Below are positions 1-10,714 of a DNA stretch of 27,306 nucleotides, piece by piece. The position numbers and the translations under genes were made by a program. The notes below the pieces were generated by a model that was not told the origin of the DNA, made no database searches, and was given only the letters and a program-made list of their open reading frames with translations. Source of the stretch: Candidatus Eiseniibacteriota bacterium (GTDB taxonomy: Bacteria > Eisenbacteria > RBG-16-71-46 > CAIMUX01); contig JADJQY010000012.1 in assembly GCA_016712505.1 (NCBI GenBank), forward strand, positions 1-27,306, in the 5' to 3' direction. The first letter of the stretch is position 1; each line of letters opens with the position of its first letter.

Positions 1-451
1 AGGGCGGAACTCTGCGCGGCAAGATTGACCAACGTGGAGGGGCCCTACGGCCGGATCCATGCGCAGGCAACCCACGCCCGGTCCGCCGTCCAGAGCCGCC
101 TTGCGCATCCTGGACCATGTCACTGGTCGGAGTCGTGCCGGTGACATCCGAGTGACCGATCACCGGGTAGTCGACGTTCGAGATGTTCACAGCGATTCTC
201 CGCCTGGATGAACTTCGCGATCCACCCTCCTCGAAGCTGGGATCGTATCCGCCGATCCATGGGTCGTTGTCCGCCCCGATAAAGATCGCCTCGTTGTAGT
301 CCCCTGGATGCCGGTGTTCCCCGGGCGGTAGTAGCGCCAACTGGTGGTCAGCACGTCAGCGAAACTGGTGGCCGTGCCGGTGAGAAGAAAGACAGATCGC
401 CGCTACCGCTCATCAGACGCGTCACTGGCCAATCGTCTCGATTTTCATCAT
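1..451 (-). CDS. Secreted protein of unknown function, partial, frameshifted
   Basis: The gene starts at ATG 451 (ATGATGAAAATC) behind a GAGAG ribosome-binding site and runs off the left edge of the window. Bridging several single-base shifts gives a signal-peptide-like stretch (AAICLLLTGTATSFA) followed by DVLTTSWRYYRPGNTG, then DYNEAIFIGADNDPWIGGYD, and later NISNVDYPVIGHSDVTGTT. The ATG frame itself stops after nine codons, so at least one indel lies in the signal region, another near 310 and one near 100. I do not recognise the mature domain. A promoter can be seen at 696-724 on the same strand. It is probably an exported protein like its neighbours; the function is unknown. Confidence 0.45.
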
Positions 452-695
452 CAGGCTCTCTCCTGTGCCCGGCCCCGGGGAGGGGAGGCGGCGATCGCGG
501 AGTCCGAGGGGTCGCCGGGTAACACCTCGCTCGCGGACTCGGTCGTTCTGCTCAGGTTGTCCGACAGACGACTCGCTTCGGGCAGGAGTCGCATAATCCA
601 AGATTTCTGATACAGAAGTCTACGCCTCTTGGAGATCTTGAGACAGTGAGGAATGTCCCCTCGCGGACCGAATCGCGAACGCCGGACATCGATGT
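452..695. other. Leader or intergenic region without a recognised gene
   Basis: This stretch separates the promoter at 696-724 from the start codon at 451. I see no open frame with a convincing start or conserved motif, and no tRNA. It may simply be a long 5' leader. Confidence 0.4.
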
Positions 696-724
696 ATTTT
701 ATTTATTTGCAATAAGTTACACAA
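696..724 (-). promoter_or_regulatory. Sigma70-like promoter for the secreted gene at 451
   Basis: Read on the minus strand, a -35 box TTGTGT (719-724) and a -10 box TAAAAT (696-701) are separated by exactly 17 bases. They lie in the most AT-rich patch of the window (about 690-735). Transcription would start near 688 and leave a leader of about 240 nt before the ATG at 451. Confidence 0.5.
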
Positions 725-739
725 AATTCACAATTTGAG

Positions 740-785
740 ACGCCGTCCCATATAGAAAAAGGGGCGCCGTGGGGGCTCCTTCCAG
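740..785 (-). terminator. Possible terminator after the S11/FG-GAP gene
   Basis: On the minus strand, about 25 nt after the stop codon at 811, a GC-rich segment (AAGGAGCC, spacer, GGCGCCCC) runs directly into TTTTTC. The stem is short and contains a mismatch and a bulge, so this is only a candidate intrinsic terminator. Confidence 0.35.
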
Positions 786-810
786 GCTATGACAGTCAGA
801 CATTGGATCT

Positions 811-3800
811 CTACCGCAGCAGAGCCACCCGGCCCTCCCCCGGCCGGCCGCCCCTCAGTTCCGGGCGGTAGAAGTAGACTCCGTTCGCCACCGGCACCCC
901 ACCGTCCCCGGGCCATCCCCAATCGCCAGCCACGACCCGGCGGGCACCTTGCCCCTGGAAGCGAAGCGTCGGACCGCGTCGGCCCTGGGCGTCGTAGATC
1001 TCTCGAGCGCGACCGCCCAGGGCTCCCCGAGGCTCGAAGGCGGCGCGTGCGCGACTGGAACAGGTTCGGCGAGGCCGGCTTCATCGGGACCGGCACACCC
1101 GGCACCTCGATCTCGTCGGGCGCGACATCCCGGTCGAGCCCCCCTCGTGGGCTGAGGCGTAGAACGCGTGCTGCCGCCATCGGGATCGGTGCCGACCCAG
1201 TCGAACGACCAGCCATCGAGACGATGCTGCCGTTGCAGGGCACCGAGATGTCGAGCGCGGTGGTTCCTCCGATCAACGGCAGGTCGTAGGCGTACATCTC
1301 ACGGACGGCGATGAACATCGGCGCGGCGAAGATGTCGCCGGTCTGGTTCTCGATCGAGACGTTGAGCCCCGTCGTCGGACCGGAGTAGGGGCGGGATCGC
1401 CGCCGACTCACCCGGGTCGAGCGTGATCACCACCGGATCGTCACCAGGGTAGCTGGTGTTGACCCGGAACCGTGCCACCCCGTCCCCCCTGATTGGTGAA
1501 GACGAAACCCGCCATGCGCCTGGAACGGCGCCACGCCGAAGTTGACCAGCTCGCCCCCCGGTGAACTGCACCTCACTCGAGCGGTGGAAGACGATCTCCC
1601 CCAGGTGAAGCCGGTCCCCTGGCTGCGGACCAGTGAACTCCAGCTCGGGCATCCGATCACCGCCCGGGATGATCTCTCCGCCGCCGCCGATCCGCTTTCG
1701 CCATCCAGACTGTTGAGCCCGCCGAACGACATCCTCCACTCCGGCGGACCGGGCACGAACGAGACGTCGAGGTTGCACTCCGGCCAGGCCCAGGGTCATC
1801 AGATCCGGGGCCTCGTACCAGAAGGGGTCGCCCGGGAGATCGAACTGCGTCCCGAACGTGCCTCCTACCGCGATTCCCTCTCCGGGCGAGTTGGCGGCAA
1901 AGACGCCAGTGGTCTGCGCGCAAGGGGTACCTCCCCCTTGATTCCGTTCATCTCGGCGAGGCTGTACTGCAAGCCCATCAGGAAGCCGTTCTGCACCGTG
2001 CTTCGGCATCCTCGCGCTGACCGGTCTGGTAGTTCCAGTACGACATGTCGATCGTGTGCTCAGTCCGCTTGACCACCTCGCGAACCAGCGGGTTCTCCAT
2101 CGCCGCGCGGGCCAGCAAGGCCATGTCGGCCGCGGTGGAGTACGGCCCGCCGGCGTCGAGACCGGCCGGGTTGGTGAAGAAGGTGTCGTCCATGCCGAGC
2201 GGCGCGGCGCGGGCATTCATCTCGGCGACGAAATCGGTGCAGGTGAGCGGATACTCCCCTTCCCAGTCGTTGTCACTGCCGGTCAGGGAGGTCCGCGATC
2301 ATAGGACGCATCGTTGCCCGAGGGATCCATGCAGGCGAGAGGAGATCCTCGAACCTCATCTTCTCGTCGGGCCAGAACTCATAGCGCGAACCGCCGACGT
2401 AGGTCCGAATCCACGGCTTGACCTGGTACTGGGTGCTGAGCGGAACACGGAGCGGATGACCGCTCGGAAGTTGTGACCTCTCCGCGGCGATCAGCGTGGT
2501 CATCGTCTTGGTCGTGCTCGCGATGCAGACCCGATCGAACGGGCGGAGGGAGAAGATCCTCTCCCCTCACAGTCGGTGATCACTGCAGTGTTGCGGTGCA
2601 GATTAGCGCTGACGCCAGGGGCGATGATGTGGACCGCGCCGGTGCCGTTCGCATCTCCCCGGGGGCGCCGGCCGCCAGCGCTCCCTTGCCGCTGTCGTCG
2701 AAGAAGCCGAAGGCGAGCGAGCGTCCGAAGGATGGTTGTACCGACCGACGAGTTGCAGGTGCCCTGGTTGAAGCCGAACCAGCCGTTGTTGCCCGGGCCG
2801 GCCGCTCCGCCGTAGAAGCCGCAGATCTGGCCCAGCTGCGAGGTCCCGGTGCCGAGGTCGTCCATGATCACCCCGACCACCACCTCATCGTAGGAACCGG
2901 ACGGCCTCGAACCGCCCGGCAGCCAGGCGCATGCCGAAGCGATCTCCTTCCGAAATCGTCCCGCCGGCCTCGGATTCCGGGAGAATGTGCTGCTCGTCGC
3001 CTGTCCAGTCGAGACCGGTCGCGCCCCGAGCCCGACGCCGACCCGCCCGGCCTGCGAGATCCCGAAGTAGACCCGATCCGGCTCGCCCACCGCGAGGGAA
3101 GCGTAGGTCCCGGGCTGGAATCGGCCCACCGCGACCGCGTAGCCGAAGTGCGAGTTCGGAACCACCGCGGCGCCGAGGTCGCCGCTGGCGTTGTTGTAGT
3201 TATAGACCGTGCCGGTCACCGGGCCGGAAGCACCGCCGGTGATCACCGTCACCTGGCCGGCCTCGAGCTGCCCGCCCACCGTCTTGTTCGGCGCGCCGAC
3301 TACCAGGTCCAGCCGGGAATCGCCGACCAGGTTTCCCAGCGCGAGTGACAGACCGAAGCTATCGTCGACCTCGTTGGTTCCGCCAATCGTCGACTGCTTG
3401 ATCCAACCTTCGGCCGCGCCGCCAAGGCCGGCGGCGGATCCCGTGAACCAGAAGACGACCCCGGCATTGTCATCCTCGCCGACCGCGGAGATGAAGAGGT
3501 CGTCGTATCCGTCGCCGTTCATGTCGCCGGCCAGGAGCTTGTCGCCGAACAGATCGCCTTCCTCTTCCGCACCGCCGGCGTCGGTCTGGCGCAGCGTTGC
3601 CCAGGGAGTCAGTCCCCCGGGACCGCCGCTGTAGAGATAGACCCGGCCGATGTTGTTGACGCTGGTTCCGTCGTATCCCGGTGTCCCGACCGCCAGGTCG
3701 TGGTAGCCATCGTGATTAAGTCACCGGCGGCCAGGGCGCCACCAAACGAGTGCACCAACTCTGCTCCGCCGAAGTCGTCTTCGGTCAAGATGTCCGCGCC

Positions 3801-4094
3801 GACCTGGGTCAGTCCGTACCGGGAGCCGGGATTGACGATCACTACCCCCTCGAAGGAATTTTCCCCCACCGCCGCCGTCGCGAGATCGTCGTACCCATCA
3901 CCGTTGAAGTCCGCCGCGGCCAGCTCCTCGCCGAACCGGTCCCCGGTTTCCCGCGTGCCCCGGCTCTCCGCCCCCTGATGAATGATGGAAAGGTGCGCCC
4001 GCGCCGGAGTTACGGCGCTCAGCCCTCCGGCCAGGAAGATCAAGGCCAACCCGGCCCGGCATCCCCCGGCAGCGATCTCACTCTTCGATTTCAT
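811..4094 (-). CDS. Secreted FG-GAP propeller / D-Ala-D-Ala carboxypeptidase (S11) fusion with FlgD-like tail, frameshifted
   Basis: ATG 4094 has a strong GGAGGA site 5 nt upstream and a signal peptide (LALIFLAGGLSAVTPARA). Roughly residues 50-485 are FG-GAP repeats with calcium-binding DFNGDGYDDL and MNGDGYDDLF motifs. The chain then runs NTAVITDCEG...RPFDRVCIASTTKTMTTLIA, the SxxK motif of peptidase S11 (Ser-Lys codons at 2507-2518). The SxN motif follows as PSGNDAS (SGN at 2313-2321), then MNARAAPLGMDDTFFTNPAG and NGIKGG...TPCAQTTGVFAAN, which sits where KTG is expected. Near residue 1000 a C-terminal FlgD-like domain (EIYDAQGR, VANGVYFYRPEL, RVALLR) ends at TAG 811-813. S11 enzymes trim peptidoglycan pentapeptides in the periplasm. 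At least six indels break the frame (for example near 3650, 2560, 2335, 2300, 1940, 1050). An alternative is two adjacent genes, but the text between the domains is continuous and has no new start site. Confidence 0.75.
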
Positions 4095-4594
4095 GTCGTT
4101 CCTCCAAGTGCAGGTTGGCTTCGTCTCTGGTGACTGCATCTGGACAACGACGCGGCGACCGAAAACCGGTCGGGTTGCAGACGAAAAACTTCTCCGTTCG
4201 GAAAACCGCCCCTCCATCGTTTTCCTGTTGGATGCGATGGGAATTCCTCAGGCGCGCGGCTCCCCGCTGGCGCGGCACCACAATCCCATCGCACCCGACT
4301 TTCCGGTCCCTGGGACCACCCCGGGGACCGCGCGCGACGGGGGGCGGCACCGGTCCATCGCCCCTTCCCGGCTCCGGGCCGGGACCAGGGCCGACCGGGC
4401 AGCAAGGGCCTGGTCGGCTCGATCGTCGCCCGACGCCGGCCGCCGCCTTTGGCTCCAGGTCCCGCCGCGACTGGCCGCGCGCAGCATCGCGTGCTCCACC
4501 ACGCGGTCCGTCGGTGCACGACCACCCATTCCCTGGTACTCTCCCGCCCAGGCGAGCAACCAGTGCGACCCTATCGCCAAACGGAGAGCGACCC
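4095..4594. other. 500-base divergent intergenic region
   Basis: This lies between the S11 fusion gene (-) and the DUF697-like gene (+). Open frames here lack motifs and plausible starts. It holds a small hairpin, CGACCG-aaaac-CGGTCG (4156-4172), in the leader of the minus gene. It also holds a perfect 10-base inverted repeat, TGCGATGGGA (4233-4242) and TCCCATCGCA (4284-4293), around a GC-rich 41-base centre. No convincing -35/-10 pair was seen. Confidence 0.4.
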
Positions 4595-5845
4595 ATGGAC
4601 CAGATGAAGCGGATCTTCCTGCCGATCGGGATCGGCCTCGGCCTGCTCGCCCTGCTTGGCCTCACCGGCTCCTCTCGTCCTGCTTCGGGAAGCATCTGCG
4701 ATCCATCCCGCCCTCGGCATCGCGGTCGTCGTGCTCCTGCTCGTCGCCCTCTGGCTGCTGGTCGTCTACCCGATCGGGATGGTCCTGGCCCTCCCACGCG
4801 CCTTGATCGCTCCCCGACGCGACGACACCGCGCGCTATCGCAACTACCTCCGTCGCTACGCGGCACGGCTGGCGCGAAACGACACTCTGCGTGCCTCCTA
4901 CACCGATATGCCGGCACTCGAAACCGCCCTCCGCTCCGCGCGCGACGAGGCATCGCTCGACGCCCTCTCGTCCCAGGTCACGCGCGCGCTCGATCACCTC
5001 GATAGGATCGCCAACCAGCGCATCCGGCGCAGCACGCGGCCGCGGTGTTCGTCGCGACCGGGGTCTCCCAGAGCGGCCGACTCGATGCCGGGATCGTCCT
5101 CTCGGCGCAGTTGCGCCTGGTGAACGAGATCGCGCGGCTCTACTACCAGCAGCCGACCCCGCGCGAGCTGTGGCACGTCTACGCCAATGTCGGCGCGGCC
5201 GCCTTCGTCGCGGGCGAGATCCAGGACAGCGAGATCCTGGCCGTGCTCGGCGCTCCCGTGTCGGCAGCCTTTCCGGCTTCGTCCGCTCCACGGGACCGGC
5301 CCCCTCGTCTCATTGCTCGTGCAGAGCCTGCTCGACGGATCGGCCAACGCGCTCCTCACCTTGCGAGTCGGGGTCCTCGCCCGACGCGCCTGTGCGCCCC
5401 TGGCGATCGAGGATCGGAATGCGCTCTCGCTCCGCGTCGCTCGAGGCGGCGGGCCTTCTCGGCGGGGTGGTCTCCGACGGCGCCGGGCCGGATCGCCTCC
5501 GCCACGCGCAACCTGGTGGTCGACACCATGGCCAAGAGCCCCGAAACCGCCATGCGCGGCCTTTCCTCCGGCGGCACCGCCGTGATTGAGGGCATCGCCC
5601 GCGCCACCGAGCGGGCCACCGGCTCCGTCGTGCGCGCCTCACAGCGCGCCCTCGACTCCGCAGCCCGCCTCGTGGGGCTGGGCGGAGAGGCGGAAGTCCG
5701 CCCCTCCCCGGAAACAAACCCCGCGCCCGCCCCGGATTCCGTGCCTCCCGGGATCGACCCGGCAGCCGGCCCCCGCGTCGACCCGACCGTCATCCAGGAC
5801 ACGGCCCGCTTCTGGGATCACGTGGCGGCGTTTTTCGCTCGATAG
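4595..5845 (+). CDS. DUF697-like integral membrane protein, frameshifted
   Basis: ATG 4595 follows GGAGAG. The first hydrophobic segment is IFLPIGIGLGLLALLGLTG and the second, after a shift near 4680, is ALGIAVVVLLLVALWLLVVY. A soluble helical stretch follows (RYRNYLRRYAARLARND, SQVTRALDHLDRIANQRI). The core then reads VFVATGVSQSGRLDAGIVL and LRLVNEIARLYYQQPTPREL, with small-residue-rich segments (NVGAAAFVAGEIQDSEIL), which is the pattern of the DUF697/YcjF-type family. The C-terminal part is alanine-, serine- and proline-rich and ends FWDHVAAFFAR. Frames break near 4680, 5030, 5265, 5390 and 5490. The family is often found with GTPases, but no GTPase is visible here. Function unknown; a membrane location is likely. 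Confidence 0.65.
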
Positions 5846-5928
5846 GTTGTGCGTCCACGGCCGCTGGGTGCAGCCGGAACCGCCACTCCGGCCGGGTCCC
5901 TAGAGTGCTCGAAACCCGCGCCGAGACG

Positions 5929-5957
5929 TTCAAAATGCCCCCCGGAAGCAGTACAAT
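5929..5957 (+). promoter_or_regulatory. Probable promoter of ettA
   Basis: TTCAAA (5929-5934) and TACAAT (5952-5957) are 17 bases apart. The -10 matches sigma70 well and the -35 matches four of six positions. Transcription would begin near 5964, giving a leader of about 75 nt that contains the hairpin at 5991-6013. Confidence 0.5.
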
Positions 5958-5990
5958 GCACGCTTTGCCCGCGGGCGCGAGAATCGTGCG

Positions 5991-6013
5991 CCGCGCGCCG
6001 CAAGGGCGCGCGG
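5991..6013 (+). promoter_or_regulatory. GC-only hairpin in the ettA leader
   Basis: CCGCGCGCC (5991-5999) and GGCGCGCGG (6005-6013) pair perfectly over nine bases around a GCAAG loop. It lies 15 nt before the GAGGAGGA ribosome-binding site and carries no T tract, so it looks like a leader structure rather than a terminator. Confidence 0.45.
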
Positions 6014-6038
6014 ACTGGATCACTGACGAGGAGGATTC

Positions 6039-7721
<1,683 letters not shown>

Positions 7722-7758
7722 CCCGCGGCGTGTGTCCCGCGCGCCGCTGCCCACACCG

Positions 7759-7800
7759 CGCGGGGATTCGCACGCAGCGAGTCCCCGCGTCGTTGTTTCC
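7759..7800 (+). terminator. Intrinsic terminator after ettA
   Basis: Arms CGCGGGGATTCG (7759-7770) and CGAGTCCCCGCG (7778-7789) form a 12-pair stem with one G-T wobble around a 7-nt loop. They are followed by a T-rich stretch, TCGTTGTTTCC. The hairpin starts 38 nt after the ettA stop codon. Confidence 0.7.
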
Positions 7801-7832
7801 CCCTGGCCGCCGCGGCCCTGGTCCCCGCGAGA

Positions 7833-7894
7833 AACCGTCTCCATGTCCAGCACGTTGGACACCCCCTTCCAACGCGCTGGACATCCCCACGGTT
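7833..7894. repeat. Long two-part inverted repeat between ettA and eda
   Basis: The inner stem pairs ATGTCCAGCACGTTGG (7843-7858) with CCAACGCGCTGGACAT (7869-7884), 15 of 16 positions, around a 10-nt loop. An outer 6-pair stem, AACCGT (7833-7838) with ACGGTT (7889-7894), is separated from it by a symmetric 4x4 pyrimidine internal loop. CTTTCC follows on the plus strand. It could be a second terminator, an RNA element in the eda leader, or a mobile palindrome. Confidence 0.55.
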
Positions 7895-8009
7895 CTTTCC
7901 GGGCAGTCGCCCCCCGGCTCCCGCCAGCGCCCCCCTCCCCCACCAGCAGCTCCACACCCAGCGCCGGGTGCTCGTGGTAGAGTCACGCTGGTCACCGGGA
8001 GGTTCTGCC

Positions 8010-8685
8010 ATGTCGAGTCCAGTCGTGGATTTGGAGGGCGCGGACCGCGCCCTGCTCGTGCGGGAGATCAAGCGTCGCCGGGTGAGCGCCATCCTGCGCA
8101 CGGAGGACCCAACAGTCGCGCGCGAGGCGATGTACGCCGCGGTGCGCGGCGGTTTCGACCTGATCGAGTTCACCCTCTCGATCCCCGGCGCCCTCGGCCT
8201 GGTGGCGGAGTTCGCCGAAAATCCCCGCCTGCTCGTCGGCGTCGGCACGGTGCTCGACCGCGACCAGGCCCGCGCTGCGGTCTCCGCCGGCGCCCGCTTT
8301 CTCGTCTCTCCGGTGCTCGATCTCGGGCTGATCGAGGAGGCCCATGCTCTCGGGGTTCCCTGCTTCCCGGGCACCTACACCCCGACGGAGATGCTGGCCG
8401 CCCACAGGGCCGGGGCCGACTTCGTGAAGCTCTTTCCTGCGCCGGATGACATCGCCCGGTACATCATCCAGGTGCGCGGCCCCTCCCCTTCCTGCAGATC
8501 TTCCCACCGCCGGCGTCAACGCCGACAACGCGGAGGCGATCCTCGAAGCCGGAGCGGCCGGTGTCGGCTTCGTCAGCAGCCTCTTTCCCAGCGCCGATCT
8601 GCGCGACCGCAACTACGACGCGATCGAGCAGCGCGCCCGCGCCATCATCACGCGGCTGCGCGCTGCCCCGAATGGCCGACAGTAG
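8010..8685 (+). CDS. eda: 2-dehydro-3-deoxyphosphogluconate (KDPG) aldolase, one frameshift
   Basis: ATG 8010 follows GGGAGG (7997-8002). Class I aldolase of about 225 residues, as usual for the family. Visible motifs in order are IKRRRVSAILRTED, FDLIEFTLSIPGAL (the catalytic Glu region), VGVGTVLDRDQARAAVSAGA, FLVSPVLD, PCFPGTYTPTEM, and DFVKLFPA with the Schiff-base lysine. After a single shift in a C-rich run near 8480-8490 the chain continues FPTAGVNADNAEAIL and AAGVGFVSSLFP, ending at TAG 8683-8685. It cleaves KDPG to pyruvate and glyceraldehyde-3-phosphate in the cytoplasm (Entner-Doudoroff or uronate catabolism). No kinase or dehydratase partner lies nearby, so it appears to stand alone. 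Confidence 0.9.
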
Positions 8686-9142
8686 GAGCGCCGGGGTAGC
8701 AAGCCCCAACGACATGGGTGCACGGAGGCCCCTACCTTGGCCACACCTAGCCCAGGGGCATGCCCCGGGTCAAAATGTCGCGCCGCGATCGGTACATACC
8801 GATAGCCACCGACACCCCTCCGCGGCGCGAGAGCGGGATGAGGGAACAACTCCTCTGAGTTGACGGTCGTAGATTGGTCAATAGAAGCAGGAGTGGTCCC
8901 TGCCCCCTGCGATCTCAGCCTGAATCAGCTCTGAGCGGACGCATCGATGCGTTGTGATTCCCCCAACGTAGGACGGCGGTAGGGATCTCGGACCATTTGA
9001 TGCCGCGGCGTCGAAACGGCACCTTGACACCCCCCGACATCGGGCAGACCATGGTGAAGAGCTTGGTGGGAATCGGCTCCTCCTGGGGATCCACCCGAGG
9101 AGGGCGCAGCAACCGAAGGGAGCAGAAACAAGCAGGACGAAG
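8686..9142. other. 457-base intergenic region with nested inverted repeats
   Basis: No gene was recognised between eda and the small secreted protein; a minus-strand frame here only mirrors the next gene. The notable content is the folded element at 8778-8830, described separately. A TTGACA-like hexamer near 9024 has no matching -10. Confidence 0.4.
8778..8830. repeat. Nested inverted repeat (10-bp stem enclosing 7-bp hairpin)
   Basis: TCGCGCCGCG (8778-8787) is the exact reverse complement of CGCGGCGCGA (8821-8830). Directly inside, ATCGGTA (8788-8794) and TACCGAT (8797-8803) form a second perfect stem with a 2-nt turn, stacked on the outer one. Seventeen unpaired bases then close the loop. 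It could act as the eda terminator or an RNA element. Confidence 0.5.
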
Positions 9143-9571
9143 ATGATGCGCAACCAACGTGACGTCTTTCTGCCCATCGTCTTGGCAACCAGTTTCAGCG
9201 TGATCGCCGCAAGTTCTTCGTTTGGCGCGATTATTTGGTTCAACAACCAGTCCCCGCCTGCAGGCACACTCGTTCAAACCGTTGTCCATTTCTCGATGCG
9301 TGCGACCTCAGACTCCGCTCCTCCGATCGGCATCGGTGGCACACTGATGCGGGTCCGCAAGTTAGGAACCTCAGCGTGGCAGTACGAGACTTGTGACAGC
9401 AACGGATGGGTGGGAATCTACTCCAACGACGAGGGCAGCTACGAGGTTCAGGCCGCCGGCTGCCTGACCGAGCCGCAACACCCGTCCTGCCAGACCCTCA
9501 CGCCTTATTTGCACAACGGAGACGACATCACCTTCCGGTGCGATGTGACATTTGCCCCCTTTGCTCGTTGA
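9143..9571 (+). CDS. Small secreted protein, intact, unknown function
   Basis: An undamaged 142-codon frame from ATG 9143 to TGA 9569-9571. The first 30 residues form a signal peptide: basic start (MMRNQRD), hydrophobic core (PIVLATSFSVIAASSS), then FGA. The mature part of about 110 residues is probably all-beta, with MRVRKLGTSAWQYETCDSNG and GSYEVQAAGCLTEPQH, three or four cysteines that may form disulfides, and the end HNGDDITFRCDVTFAPFAR. The ribosome-binding site is weak (AGGACGA). I do not recognise the family. It precedes the beta-helix gene on the same strand by 123 nt, and both are exported, so co-expression is possible. Confidence 0.75.
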   Translation: MMRNQRDVFLPIVLATSFSVIAASSSFGAIIWFNNQSPPAGTLVQTVVHFSMRATSDSAPPIGIGGTLMRVRKLGTSAWQYETCDSNGWVGIYSNDEGSYEVQAAGCLTEPQHPSCQTLTPYLHNGDDITFRCDVTFAPFAR

Positions 9572-9694
9572 GGAAGGACCCGCCAACTGGTAAGCCGCAG
9601 CCGCCCTTTGGCACGGTCCTGGGCGATCTGGGGAAACAACAGCGACCCAGCCCAGCTTCGGTCCCACACGAGCAGCGGGCATAAGGGGAGAGAA

Positions 9695-10615
9695 GTGCGT
9701 AGTCAAGTTGTAGTGTGGCTTGCCGGATTGGGGTCCTCCAGCGCGTTCATGTTTAGCCCGTCCGACGCGGCAACCCTCTCGGTTCCATCTGGATCCTACC
9801 CAACGATCGCAGCGGCGCTCGCAGCGGCGCGGAATGGCGATCGGGTGCTGCTGGCTCCGGGAACGTACGCAGGAGGAGACAACGTCAACCTGAGCTTCGC
9901 AGGCAAAGCGATCACCGTCGAGTCGAGCAGCGGTGCAGAGATGACCACGATCGATTGCGGAGGCTCCGGTCGGGGGTTCAGCTTCGTGTCGGGTGAGGGC
10001 AATGATTCCGTCCTTCGCGGGATCACGATAGTGAACGGCTTCAGCGCGAACCATGGCGGAGGGATCCTCTGCGTGAACTCGACACCGACCATCGAGAACG
10101 TGGCCATCACGGGCTGCGCGGCATGGAGCGGTGGCGGCCTGGCCGTTCACGGCGGCAACCCACAGTTCGCACGTTGTACGATCGCTGGGAATCGAGGGGG
10201 AGTCAAGTGGCGGCGGAGTGAGCGTTGCGGAGTCTGGAGCGGTGTCCCTCCGCAGCAGCGTCGTCTGGGGGAATTGCGCGGTCGACGGCCCAGACCTTCG
10301 AAATGACGGTGTGGTGCAGCTCAGTTGCACGGTGATCCCCGAAACGACCATGAGCGGCGGCGGACAGATGTACTGGAACGACAACGGATGGATTCAGGTC
10401 GATCCAGGATTCTGCGATCCACGCGCATGCTCCGAAGCTCCGTCGACCGGCGGCAACTACCAAGTGTCCGAGGGATCCGTGTGTCTCGCGCCGTTCAACC
10501 CTGCGCTCGCGACCTCGGCGCACTCGGTCAGGGCTGTTCCCTTCCTACCGCCGCGACGAACATCACCTGGAGTCGTCTCAAGCTTCGCTACCCCCCGACG
10601 AAGACGAGGCGCTGA
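9695..10615 (+). CDS. Secreted right-handed parallel beta-helix protein, frameshifted
   Basis: GTG 9695 is preceded by GGGGAGAG and a signal peptide follows (VVVWLAGLGSSSAFMF...DAA). The mature chain starts LSVPSGSYPTIAAALAAA, then GDRVLLAPGTYAG, a standard opening of pectate-lyase-like beta-helix proteins. Short helix rungs follow: GITIVNGFSANHGGGILCV, PTIENVAITGCAAWSGGG, PQFARCTIAGN. After a shift near 10200 the chain continues GGGVSVAESGAVSLRSSVVW and later VDPGFCDPRACSEAPSTGG. A further shift near 10510 leads to LGALGQGCS and TWSRLKLRY at the end. These proteins sit at or outside the cell surface and often bind or cut polysaccharide, but no catalytic residues can be assigned. The exact stop depends on the last shift (10615 preferred, 10640 possible). 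Confidence 0.75.
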
Positions 10616-10623
10616 CCGCAGCA

Positions 10624-10702
10624 ATCGGGATAGGGGGTAGTTGGTGATCCCAACTACTCCCCTCCCACACCACCGGACAAGCGGGTCCGCATCCGGCGGT
10701 TC
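10624..10702 (-). ncRNA. Group II intron domains V and VI
   Basis: Domain V is the 34-nt hairpin at 10669-10702 (minus strand GAACCGCCGGATGCGG... to ...TCCGGTGGT). Domain VI is a stem GTAGTTGG / CCAACTAC (10650-10657 with 10637-10644), extended by GGGG/CCCC. It has an unpaired adenosine at 10631, seven bases before the last intron base, as expected for the branch point. Confidence 0.8.
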
Positions 10703-10714
10703 GAGACGTTGAGG

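Noticed and set aside
1978..2220. Separate small gene starting MNARAAPLGMDD
   Set aside because: The sequence is the middle of the S11 peptidase domain; the ATG is internal and preceded by continuous domain sequence in another frame.
4233..4293. Perfect 10-base inverted repeat in the divergent intergenic region
   Set aside because: The arms are 41 bases apart with no promoter context or T tract; it may be chance, so it is noted only within the intergenic entry.
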